Origin: Streptomyces sp. NBC_00223
GTDB taxonomy: Bacteria; Actinomycetota; Actinomycetes; Streptomycetales; Streptomycetaceae
Assembly (NCBI RefSeq): GCF_036199905.1
Contig: NZ_CP108109.1
Location: 2,480,001 to 2,544,000 of the forward strand
Direction of reading: 5' to 3'
Length of the DNA stretch: 64,000 bases
Of the stretch, positions 17,239 through 25,461 are shown one piece after another (positions within the stretch are counted from its first letter, which is position 1; every line of letters starts with the position of its first letter). Both the position numbers and the translations under genes were made by a program. A model generated the notes under the pieces. It saw only the letters and a list, made by a program, of their open reading frames with translations, searched no databases and had not been told where the DNA came from.

Positions 17239-17618
17239 CACCTCAGTCTGCCCACCGGTTCCGGACGGAACCAGCGCTTTTCTGCGCCCCCGGCCCGCCC
17301 CCGCCGCGGCCCGCCTCGCCCTCGGCCGCACACCCCGCCGCGACCTCCGTCCATACGGAAACCGGCGCCGGCCGCGCCCCCGCTTCCGGCACCGCCCCGC
17401 CCCCGCCGTGTCCCCACCCCGCCCGGCCACCCCACTGTCGGAAACTCGCCCGTCGCGTGGAAACCGTTGACAAGCAGTTGCCACGATCGCACCATGTGAC
17501 TCGCAAAAAGTTGGTCAATGCTCTCTCAATTATTAGCAACTGTCTGCAACTTCGCAGCAGGAGCCCGACCTGTTCAGCGCGACCCCCCACGCTCTCGTTC
17601 CGGCAGAACAGAGGACCC
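17239..17618 (+). promoter_or_regulatory. divergent regulatory region of the glucanase and GNAT genes
   Basis: The left part (to about 17455) is very GC-rich and shows nothing I can name. From 17461 to 17560 the composition drops sharply, as at a Streptomyces promoter. It holds TTGACA (17467-17472), a candidate -35, and a 6-bp motif GCAACT repeated directly at 17536-17541 and 17546-17551, exactly one helical turn apart, with its inverse AGTTGC at 17476-17481. This arrangement is operator-like. Clear CebR or DasR boxes were not seen. GCAGGAG (17556-17562) and AGAGGACCC (17610-17618) precede the ATG; the latter is the likely ribosome-binding site. Confidence 0.4.
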
Positions 17619-20600
17619 ATGAAACGCAAGCAGCTCAGCCGACGGCTGATCACCGGCTTCGTCACAGCCGGTCTGATCGCCGTCGGGCTCCTGCCGCTGT
17701 CCGCCGCCTCCGCGGCCGACCGCTCCGACCTCGCCCTCGGCAAGTCCGTCTCGGCGAGCGGAGCCGTCGGCGGCTACCCCGCCTCCGCGGTCAACGACGG
17801 CAACCAGGCGACGTACTGGGAAAGCACCAACAACGCCTTCCCGCAGTGGCTCCAGATCGACCTCGGCACCAGCGCCGGCGTCGACGAGGTGGTGCTGAAG
17901 CTGCCCACCTCGTGGGAGGCGCGCACCGAGGCCATCGCCGTGCAGGGCAGCACCGACGGCGCCAGTTTCAGCACCCTGTCCGCGGCGCAGGGACGGCTGT
18001 TCAGCCCGTCCTCGGCCAACACCGTCACCATCGACTTCACTTCGGCGGCCGTCCGGTACGTACGGCTGAACATCACCGGGAACACCGGCTGGCCCGCCGC
18101 CCAGATCTCCTCGTTCGAGATCCACGGCACGCAGGGGCAGGACCCCGGCGGCACGGGCGGCGGCACCGGCGGCACCGGCGGAACGGGCGGCACGGGCGGC
18201 GACCCCGGTGACGGCACCGGCACCGACCTGGCCCGCGGCAAGGCGATCGAGGGCTCCTCGTCGACCTTCACCTTCGTCGCGGCCAACGCCAACGACGGCA
18301 ACGTCGGCAGCTACTGGGAGTCCAGCGGCTTCCCGTCGACGCTGACCGTGAAGCTCGGCGCCGACGCCGACCTCACCTCGGTCGTGGTCAAGCTCAACCC
18401 CGACTCGGCCTGGGGACCCAGAACGCAGAACATCCAGGTGCTCGGCCGGGGCCAGGGCGCCGCCGCCTTCACCTCGCTCAAGGCCCGCGCCGACTACTCC
18501 TTCAGCCCGTCGGCCAACCAGAACTCCGTACGGATACCCGTCAGCGGACGCGCCGCCGACCTCCAGCTGGCCTTCTCCAGCAACAGCGGGGCGCCCGGCG
18601 GCCAGGTCGCCGAGCTCCAGGTCATCGGCACCCCCGCGCCCAACCCCGATCTGACCGTCACCGCGCTGTCGTGGACCCCCACCTCGCCCGTGGAGACCGA
18701 CCCGGTCCGGGTGAACGCGACCGTGCGCAACATCGGCACCGCCGCCTCGCCCGCGACCACGGTGAACGTCAGCGTCGGCGGGATCGTGGCGGGCAGCGCC
18801 GCCGTGGGTGCCCTCGCCCCCGGCGCCTCCACCACCGTCGGCGTCGACGTCGGCAAGCGGGCGATGGGCAGCTACCGGGTCAGCGCCGTGGTGGACCCGA
18901 CCGACACCGTCATCGAGCAGGACAACGACAACAACGGCTTCACCGCCACCGCGCAACTGGTCGTCGCCCAGGCCCCTGGCCCCGACCTCCAGGTGCTCGA
19001 CATCGGATCGAGCCCGGCGAACCCGGCGGTCGGCTCGGCGGTGTCGTTCACCGTCTCGGTGCACAACCGCGGCACCACCGCCGCCGGCGCGACCGTCACC
19101 CGCCTCACCGTGGGCGGCACCACGCTCGACACCGACACCCCGTCGGTCGCGGCCGGCGCCACGACCGTGGTGAACGTCCGCGGCACCTGGACCGCCGTCA
19201 GCGGCGGAGCCACCCTGACCGCCACCGCCGACGCGACCGGGCTCGTCGCCGAGACCGACGAGACCAACAACGCGTTCTCCCGCTCGATCGTGGTCGGGCG
19301 CGGCGCCGCGGTGCCGTACGTCGAGTACGAGGCCGAGGACGGCAGGTACAACGGCACCCTGCTCCAGGCCGACGCGCTGCGCACCTTCGGCCACACGAAC
19401 TTCGCCACCGAGTCCTCGGGCCGCAAGTCCGTACGGCTCAACAGCACCGGCCAGTACGTCGAGTTCACCTCCACCAACCCGACGAACTCGATCGTGGTGC
19501 GCAACTCCATCCCCGACGCGCCGGGCGGCGGCGGCATCGACGCCACCATCAGCCTCTACGCCAACAACACCTTCGTCCGCAAGCTCACCCTGTCCTCGAA
19601 GCACAGCTGGCTGTACGGCAACACCGACGGCCCCGAGGCGCTGACGAACTCCCCGCAGGGCGACGCGCGCCGGCTGTTCGACGAGACCAGCGCGCTGCTG
19701 TCGAGCACCTACCCGGCCGGCACCACGTTCCGGCTCCAGCGCGACTCGGACGACTCCGCCTCCTTCTACATCATCGACCTGGTCGACCTGGAGCAGGTGG
19801 CCCCGCCCAAGGCCAAGCCGGCCGAGTGCACCTCGATCACGGCGTACGGCGCGGTGCCGGACGACGGCATCGACGACACCGACGCCATCCAGCGTGCGGT
19901 CACGGACGACCAGAACGGCGTGATCAGCTGCGTGTGGATCCCGCCGGGCCAGTGGCGGCAGGAGAAGAAGATCCTCACCGCCGACCCGCTGCACCGCGGG
20001 CAGTACAACCAGGTGGGCATCAGCAACGTCACGATTCGCGGCGCGGGCATGTGGTACTCGCAGCTCTACACCCTGACCGAGCCGCAGAACGCCGTGGGCA
20101 GCATCAACCACCCGCACGAGGGCAACTTCGGCTTCGACATCGACAACAACACCCAGATCTCGGACATCGCCATCTTCGGCTCCGGCCGGATCCGCGGCGG
20201 TGACGGCAACGCCGAGGGCGGTGTCGGCCTCAACGGCCGGTTCGGCAAGAACACCAAGATCAGCAATGTGTGGATCGAGCACGCCAACGTGGGTGTCTGG
20301 GTCGGCCGCGACTACGACAACATCCCCGATCTGTGGGGGCCGGCCGACGGCCTGGAGTTCAGCGGGATGCGCATCCGCGACACCTACGCCGACGGCATCA
20401 ACTTCACCAACGGCACGCGCAACTCCCGGGTGTTCAACTCGTCCTTCCGCACCACGGGCGACGACTCCCTGGCCGTGTGGGCCAACCGGTACGTCAAGGA
20501 CCCGTCGGTCGACATCGGCCACGACAACCACTTCGTCAACAACACCGTTCAGCTGCCCTGGCGGGCCAACGGCATCGCGATCTACGGCGGTTACGGCAAC

Positions 20601-21056
20601 ACGGTCGAGAACAACCTGATCTACGACACGATGAACTACCCGGGCATCATGCTGGCGACCGACCACGACCCGCTGCCCTTCTCCGGGCAGACGCTGGTCG
20701 CCAACAACGGCCTCTACCGCACGGGCGGCGCCTTCTGGGGCGAGGCGCAGAAGTTCGGCGCCATCACGCTCTTCGCGTCGACCCGTGACATCACCGGTGT
20801 CACCATCCGGGACACCGACATCCACGACTCGACCTACGACGGCATCCAGTTCAAGAACGGCGGCGGCAGCACACCCGGCGTCGCGATCACCAATGTCACG
20901 ATCGACAAGTCCAACAACGGGGCCGGCATCCGGGCCCAGGGCGGCGCCCGTGGCAGCTCGACGCTGACGAATGTGACGGTCACCAATTCGGCGGAGGGCA
21001 GTGTCGTGATCGAGCCGGGCTCCGGCTTCACCGTCACCGGCACTCCCCACTCCTGA
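17619..21056 (+). CDS. secreted GH87-type alpha-1,3-glucanase (mycodextranase) with carbohydrate-binding modules
   Basis: 1145 residues from ATG 17619, with a signal peptide (MKRKQLSRRLITGF, hydrophobic core, ASAAD cleavage near 30). Modules: F5/8-type (CBM32-like) at about 31-170, a Gly/Thr linker, a second one at about 201-336, two CARDB-like beta-sandwich repeats (342-447, 455-557), a CBM35/6-like module starting VEYEAEDGRYNG (about 564-724), and a C-terminal beta-helix catalytic domain (about 738-1145). The helix has DGINF (D925) and TTGDDS (D948, D949); the 23-residue then 1-residue spacing matches the three catalytic aspartates I recall for GH87 enzymes. It would hydrolyse alpha-1,3-glucan of fungal walls or mutan. 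A pectate-lyase-like or other beta-helix hydrolase is the alternative. It is flanked by terminator hairpins and its own promoter, so it is a stand-alone gene. Confidence 0.8.
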   Translation: MKRKQLSRRLITGFVTAGLIAVGLLPLSAASAADRSDLALGKSVSASGAVGGYPASAVNDGNQATYWESTNNAFPQWLQIDLGTSAGVDEVVLKLPTSWEARTEAIAVQGSTDGASFSTLSAAQGRLFSPSSANTVTIDFTSAAVRYVRLNITGNTGWPAAQISSFEIHGTQGQDPGGTGGGTGGTGGTGGTGGDPGDGTGTDLARGKAIEGSSSTFTFVAANANDGNVGSYWESSGFPSTLTVKLGADADLTSVVVKLNPDSAWGPRTQNIQVLGRGQGAAAFTSLKARADYSFSPSANQNSVRIPVSGRAADLQLAFSSNSGAPGGQVAELQVIGTPAPNPDLTVTALSWTPTSPVETDPVRVNATVRNIGTAASPATTVNVSVGGIVAGSAAVGALAPGASTTVGVDVGKRAMGSYRVSAVVDPTDTVIEQDNDNNGFTATAQLVVAQAPGPDLQVLDIGSSPANPAVGSAVSFTVSVHNRGTTAAGATVTRLTVGGTTLDTDTPSVAAGATTVVNVRGTWTAVSGGATLTATADATGLVAETDETNNAFSRSIVVGRGAAVPYVEYEAEDGRYNGTLLQADALRTFGHTNFATESSGRKSVRLNSTGQYVEFTSTNPTNSIVVRNSIPDAPGGGGIDATISLYANNTFVRKLTLSSKHSWLYGNTDGPEALTNSPQGDARRLFDETSALLSSTYPAGTTFRLQRDSDDSASFYIIDLVDLEQVAPPKAKPAECTSITAYGAVPDDGIDDTDAIQRAVTDDQNGVISCVWIPPGQWRQEKKILTADPLHRGQYNQVGISNVTIRGAGMWYSQLYTLTEPQNAVGSINHPHEGNFGFDIDNNTQISDIAIFGSGRIRGGDGNAEGGVGLNGRFGKNTKISNVWIEHANVGVWVGRDYDNIPDLWGPADGLEFSGMRIRDTYADGINFTNGTRNSRVFNSSFRTTGDDSLAVWANRYVKDPSVDIGHDNHFVNNTVQLPWRANGIAIYGGYGNTVENNLIYDTMNYPGIMLATDHDPLPFSGQTLVANNGLYRTGGAFWGEAQKFGAITLFASTRDITGVTIRDTDIHDSTYDGIQFKNGGGSTPGVAITNVTIDKSNNGAGIRAQGGARGSSTLTNVTVTNSAEGSVVIEPGSGFTVTGTPHS

Positions 21057-21062
21057 CCCCGC

Positions 21063-21094
21063 CCTGACGCGGGGACATCTGTCCCCGCGTCAGG
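21063..21094 (+). terminator. glucanase terminator
   Basis: Perfect inverted repeat: CCTGACGCGGGGACA (21063-21077) and TGTCCCCGCGTCAGG (21080-21094), beginning 7 bp after the stop codon. Confidence 0.8.
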
Positions 21095-21108
21095 CCACGG
21101 GCAGAACC

Positions 21109-21142
21109 CCGCCGTCGGCGCACCCGGGTGCGCCGACGGCGG
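21109..21142 (-). terminator. 34-bp perfect palindrome, terminator of the radical-SAM gene
   Basis: CCGCCGTCGGCGCACCC (21109-21125) followed directly by its exact complement (21126-21142), a 17-bp stem without a spacer; in RNA the central bases would form the loop. It sits 7 bp beyond the stop of the minus-strand radical-SAM gene and next to the glucanase terminator, forming a back-to-back pair between convergent genes. Confidence 0.7.
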
Positions 21143-21148
21143 CGCCCG

Positions 21149-23095
21149 TCAGCGCGCCGGACCGGCGCCCGGGCCGGTGACCGTCAGCGGGAGGAGCTTC
21201 TTGCCGGTGGGGCCGATCTGGATGTCCAGGTCGAGCTGCGGGCAGACGCCGCAGTCGAAGCACGGGGTCCAGCGGCAGTCGTCGACCTCGGTCTCGTCGA
21301 GGGCGTCCTGCCAGTCCTCCCACAGCCAGTCCTTGTCCAGGCCCGAGTCGAGGTGGTCCCACGGCAGCACCTCCTCGACGGTCCGCTCGCGGGTGGTGTA
21401 CCAGGCCAGGTCGACGCCCTGCGCCGGCAGTTCCGTCTCGGCGGCCCGCATCCAGCGGTCGTACGAGAAGTGCTCGCGCCAGCCGTCGAAGCGGCCGCCG
21501 TCCTCGTACACCGCGCGGATGACCGCGCCGACCCGGCGGTCGCCGCGCGAGAGCAGGCCCTCGATGATGCCGGGCTTGCCGTCGTGGTAGCGGAAACCGA
21601 TGTTGCGGGCGTACTTGCGGTCGCCGCGGATCGCGTCGCGCAGCTTCTCCAGCCGGGCGTCGGTCTCCTCGACGCCGAGCTGCGGCGCCCACTGGAAGGG
21701 CGTGTGCGGCTTGGGCACGAAGCCGCCGATGGAGACCGTGCAGCGGATGTCGTTCTGCCCGGTGACCTCACGGCCCTTCTGGATGACCCGCTTGGCCATC
21801 TCCGCGATCTGCAGCACGTCCTCGTCGGTCTCGGTCGGCAGCCCGCACATGAAGTACAGCTTCACCTGCCGCCAGCCGTTGCCGTAGGCCGTGGCGACCG
21901 TGCGGATCAGGTCCTCTTCTGTGACCATCTTGTTGATGACCTTGCGGATGCGCTCGGAGCCGCCCTCGGGGGCGAAGGTCAGTCCGGAGCGGCGGCCGTT
22001 GCGGGTCAGCTCATTGGCCAGGTCGATGTTGAAGGCGTCCACCCGGGTGGACGGCAGCGACAGACCGATCTTGTCGTCCTCGTAGCGGTCGGCGAGGCCC
22101 TTGGCGACCTCGGCGATCTCGGTGTGGTCGGCCGAGGAGAGCGACAGCAGGCCGACCTCCTCGAAGCCGGTCGCCTTGAGGCCCTTCTCGACCATCTCGC
22201 CGATGCCGGTGATCGACCGCTCGCGCACCGGCCGGGTGATCATGCCCGCCTGGCAGAAGCGGCAGCCGCGGGTGCAGCCGCGGAAGATCTCCACGGACAT
22301 CCGCTCGTGCACGGTCTCCGCGAGCGGCACCAGCGGCTGCTTGGGGTACGGCCACTCGTCGAGGTCCATCACGGTGTGCTTGGACACCCGCCACGGCACA
22401 CCCGACCGGTTGGGGACGACCCGGGCGATCCGGCCGTCGGCCAGATACTCCACGTCGTAGAAGCGCGGGACGTACACCCCGCCGGTCCTGGCCAGCCGCA
22501 GCAGGATCTCGTCACGGCCGCCGGGCCTGCCCTCGGCCTTCCAGGCACGGACGACCTCGGTGATCTCCAGGACGGCCTGCTCGCCGTCGCCGATGACCGC
22601 CGCGTCGATGAAGTCCGAGATCGGCTCGGGGTTGAAGGCCGCGTGCCCGCCGGCCAGCACGATCGGGTCGTCCAGGGTGCGGTCGGCCGCCCGCAGCGGG
22701 ATACCCGACAGATCGAGCGCGGTGAGCATATTGGTGTAGCCCAGCTCGGTGGAGAAGCTCAGGCCGAAGAGGTCGAAGGCGCGCACCGGCCGGTGGGCGT
22801 CGACCGTGAACTGCGGCACACCGTGCTCGCGCATCAGCGCTTCCAGGTCCGGCCAGACGCTGTACGTGCGCTCGGCGAGCACCCGCTCGCGCTCGTTGAG
22901 CACCTCGTAGAGGATCATCACGCCCTGGTTGGGCAGCCCGACCTCGTACGCGTCGGGGTACATGAGCGCCCAGCGCACATCGGTGGCGTCCCATTCCTTG
23001 ACGGTGGAGTTCAGCTCCCCGCCGACGTACTGGATCGGCTTCTGTACGTGCGGGAGCAGCGCTTCCAGGCGCGGGAAGACCGACTCGACAGGCAT
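21149..23095 (-). CDS. TIGR03960 family B12-binding-domain radical SAM protein
   Basis: 648 residues from ATG 23095 (MPVESVFPRLEALLPHVQKP); another ATG is at 23110. An N-terminal cobalamin-binding-like Rossmann region (about 40-200, LAGGHAAFNPEP) is followed by the radical-SAM core with RGCTRGCRFCQAG, the C-x3-C-x2-C [4Fe-4S] ligand set, and GLTFAPEGGSERIRKVINK. Near the C-terminus a second cysteine cluster, CFDCGVCPQ, could ligate an additional cluster. The reaction is unknown; family members are often fused to DUF2344, whose separate gene lies at 14656-15411. The intervening 5.7 kb is the glucanase island. Family assignment is firm. Confidence 0.9.
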   Translation of the reverse strand: MPVESVFPRLEALLPHVQKPIQYVGGELNSTVKEWDATDVRWALMYPDAYEVGLPNQGVMILYEVLNERERVLAERTYSVWPDLEALMREHGVPQFTVDAHRPVRAFDLFGLSFSTELGYTNMLTALDLSGIPLRAADRTLDDPIVLAGGHAAFNPEPISDFIDAAVIGDGEQAVLEITEVVRAWKAEGRPGGRDEILLRLARTGGVYVPRFYDVEYLADGRIARVVPNRSGVPWRVSKHTVMDLDEWPYPKQPLVPLAETVHERMSVEIFRGCTRGCRFCQAGMITRPVRERSITGIGEMVEKGLKATGFEEVGLLSLSSADHTEIAEVAKGLADRYEDDKIGLSLPSTRVDAFNIDLANELTRNGRRSGLTFAPEGGSERIRKVINKMVTEEDLIRTVATAYGNGWRQVKLYFMCGLPTETDEDVLQIAEMAKRVIQKGREVTGQNDIRCTVSIGGFVPKPHTPFQWAPQLGVEETDARLEKLRDAIRGDRKYARNIGFRYHDGKPGIIEGLLSRGDRRVGAVIRAVYEDGGRFDGWREHFSYDRWMRAAETELPAQGVDLAWYTTRERTVEEVLPWDHLDSGLDKDWLWEDWQDALDETEVDDCRWTPCFDCGVCPQLDLDIQIGPTGKKLLPLTVTGPGAGPAR

Positions 23096-23215
23096 CTCGG
23101 CGACTCTCATGAGCTGGCGGGGCGAACCCCGGCGGACGGCCGGGGCGAGGATGACCCTCAAGGTTACCCGAGCCGCGGGGTCCTCCCCCGCCGCCGACCG
23201 GCCCCGCGGGCGTCA

Positions 23216-24184
23216 TCAGGCCCGGACGACCTCGTCCCACACCCCGGGCAGCCGCTCCTCGGTGCCCGCGGCCAGCGCGTGTTCCCGGCGGGCGATCGCG
23301 TCGTAGGGCGCCGGGTCCTCGCCCGCGGCCAGGGCGTCCGCGCGCAGCCGGGACAGCTCGGCGCGGCACATCACGCTGTCCTGGTGCTCGCCGAGCAGCT
23401 GCTGCACGGCTTTCACCCGTGCGGTGTACCCGGCCGCCCACTCGCCGAGCACGGGCCGTACGGCCTCCGCGGAGTAACGGGCGCGCTTGGCGGCCTTGCG
23501 GGCCTCGTGCAGGGCGATGTCCCGCGCGGCGCCCGGCGGCAGGACGAGCGCGGCCCCGATCCGGCGGCGCAGCCGCTTGCGGTCCCGCCGTACGGTCGCC
23601 CCGGCGGCCCCGTCGGCGGGCGCGGCGGCGCCGGGGAGGTACGGGGGCGCGGCGAGCAGCGCTTCGAGGGCGGCTGCCAGGGCGGCGCGGCGCTCGCCGT
23701 CGAGCACGCGGACCACCTCGGCCTGGGCGTCGTCGTGGGAGACGGCGGGGGCGCGGAGCCGCCGGCGGGCGGCCTCGGTGGCCCGGGCGGGGTCGAGTTC
23801 GGCCAGCCGCAGGTCGAGACGGGCGGCGAGGACTTCCCGGTCGCGGGCGGCGCCGAGTACCGCCGCGAGCCACTTGAGTTCGGCGGCGAGCGGGTCGGTG
23901 GCGGCGCGGTCGAGTTCGCGGCGGAAGCTCTTGAGCGCGCTGCGCGCCCGGCGGGTGGCGACCCGCATCCGGTGCACGGCGTCCTCCTCGGCCCGGCGCA
24001 CGGCGGGGTCGAGGGCGTGGATCGCGTCGACCTGGGTCCGCAGATACGCGAGGGCGGTCTCCCCGGCCGTCCCGGGCTCCCCCGCGCGGCGCGTCCCGCC
24101 CTCGGTGCCGGCCCCACCGTCAGCGGACGCGGCGGCCTCGCCCGGGGCCGTATCCCCGATCCTGTCGCCGCGCCGCTGCCCCAT
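23216..24184 (-). CDS. CHAD domain protein
   Basis: 322 residues. After a disordered Gly/Ala/Glu leader the CHAD fold begins about residue 40 (ALAYLRTQVDAIHALDPAVR) with HRMRVATRRARSALKSFRR, the conserved histidine and Arg/Lys helices that bind polyphosphate, and a second half with IALHEARKAAKRARYSAEA and LLGEHQDSVMCRAEL. CHAD proteins bind inorganic polyphosphate granules; many lie beside CYTH or ppk genes, but none is seen here. The neighbours are radical-SAM (54-bp gap before its stop) and rodA. Role: polyphosphate binding, inferred from the domain only. Confidence 0.88.
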   Translation of the reverse strand: MGQRRGDRIGDTAPGEAAASADGGAGTEGGTRRAGEPGTAGETALAYLRTQVDAIHALDPAVRRAEEDAVHRMRVATRRARSALKSFRRELDRAATDPLAAELKWLAAVLGAARDREVLAARLDLRLAELDPARATEAARRRLRAPAVSHDDAQAEVVRVLDGERRAALAAALEALLAAPPYLPGAAAPADGAAGATVRRDRKRLRRRIGAALVLPPGAARDIALHEARKAAKRARYSAEAVRPVLGEWAAGYTARVKAVQQLLGEHQDSVMCRAELSRLRADALAAGEDPAPYDAIARREHALAAGTEERLPGVWDEVVRA

Positions 24185-24264
24185 GCCCGCAGTGAAGCGC
24201 GCGAATCGGGGCGGGGCAATGACCGTGAGGTCCGCCCCGCCCCGATTCCCTCAGCCGGAGGCGG

Positions 24265-25461
24265 TCACGCCGACATCGGCCGCTGCATCCGCACGGACTG
24301 GAGCAGCCCTATGGCGATGCAGTTGGCGAACATCGACGAACCGCCGTAGGACACAAAGGGTAGGGGGATACCCGTCACCGGCATGATGCCGAGCGTCATG
24401 CCCACGTTCTCGAAGGACTGGAAGCCGAACCAGGCGACCACCCCGGCGGCCACGATCGTGCCGTACAGATCCGTGGCGCTGCGGGCGATGGAGCAGGCCC
24501 GCCAGAGGATGACACCGATCAGCGCGATGATCAGACCGGCGCCGACGAAGCCCAGTTCCTCGCCCGCGACGGAGAAGACGAAGTCGGTCTGCTGCTCGGG
24601 CACGAACTGGCCGCTGGTCTGGCTGCCGTGGAAGAGGCCCTTGCCGAGCAGCCCGCCCGAGCCGATGGCGATCCGCGCCTGGCTAGTGTTGTAGCCGACA
24701 CCGGACGGGTCGAGCGCGGGGTTGGCGAAGGCCGCGAACCGGTCGATCTGGTACTTGTCGAGGATGCCGAGCTGCCAGACCAGGACCGCGCCGGTGATGC
24801 CCGAGACGATCAGGCCGAAGACCCACCGGTTGGACGCGCCGGACGCCAGCAGCACCCCGAGCACGATCGCGCCGAGCACCATCACCGAACCGAGGTCCGG
24901 CATCATCAGGATGATCAGCACGGGCAGCCCGGCGATGGCCAGCGACTGGAGCACCGTACGGTGGTCGGGGTGCTCCTTGTCGCCCGCGTCCACCCGGGCG
25001 GAGAGCACCATGGCCATGCCGATGATGATCGCGACCTTGACGAACTCCGAGGGCTGGAGCGAGAAGCCGCCGCCGATCACGATCCACGCGTGCGCGCCGT
25101 TGACGGTCGAGCCCAGCGGACTGAGGACGGCGAGAATGCCGAGGATCGACAGCGCGTAGAAGAACGGCACGACGCTGCGCATCCGGTGGTGCCCTATCGC
25201 CATGGCGCCCACCGCGAGCCCCAGGCCGATACCGGCGTTCATCAGATGGCGCATCAGGAAGTAGTACTGGTCGCCATGGGTGAGGTAGGTGCGGTTACGG
25301 GTCGCCGAGTACACCAGCAGGGTGCCGATCGCGCACAGCGCCAGCACCGCCAGCAGCATCAGCCAGTCCACCCGGCGTACCACCGAGTCGCGGGCGAACA
25401 TCTTGCCCAGCGTGGACCGTTCCGGGGTGAACCGCCGGACCGAGTAGCTCTGCACGCTCAT
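24265..25461 (-). CDS. rodA: RodA/FtsW/SpoVE family peptidoglycan glycosyltransferase
   Basis: SEDS-family polymerase that extends glycan strands and pairs with the class B PBP encoded just upstream. 398 residues, about ten membrane segments, with NGAHAWIVIGGGFSLQPSEFVKVA and GEELGFVGAG, the conserved SEDS loops, and PLPFVSYGGSSM near the end. The ATG at 25461 overlaps the stop of the pbp2 gene (ATGA), so the pair is translationally coupled. In Streptomyces coelicolor the orthologue at this place, downstream of the mre genes, is called sfr and takes part in spore-wall synthesis. Confidence 0.95.
   Translation of the reverse strand: MSVQSYSVRRFTPERSTLGKMFARDSVVRRVDWLMLLAVLALCAIGTLLVYSATRNRTYLTHGDQYYFLMRHLMNAGIGLGLAVGAMAIGHHRMRSVVPFFYALSILGILAVLSPLGSTVNGAHAWIVIGGGFSLQPSEFVKVAIIIGMAMVLSARVDAGDKEHPDHRTVLQSLAIAGLPVLIILMMPDLGSVMVLGAIVLGVLLASGASNRWVFGLIVSGITGAVLVWQLGILDKYQIDRFAAFANPALDPSGVGYNTSQARIAIGSGGLLGKGLFHGSQTSGQFVPEQQTDFVFSVAGEELGFVGAGLIIALIGVILWRACSIARSATDLYGTIVAAGVVAWFGFQSFENVGMTLGIMPVTGIPLPFVSYGGSSMFANCIAIGLLQSVRMQRPMSA

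Noticed and set aside
9322..17499. A plus-strand open frame of 2725 codons, the longest in the window
   Set aside because: It lies antisense to rne and its neighbours, is made of low-complexity Arg/Gly/Leu strings and has no start signal or family resemblance. Long antisense frames are expected in 72 percent GC DNA, where stop codons are rare.
17574..21050. 1158-codon minus-strand frame opposite the glucanase
   Set aside because: Antisense shadow with Val/Asp/Gly-rich composition; the plus strand has signal peptide and catalytic motifs.
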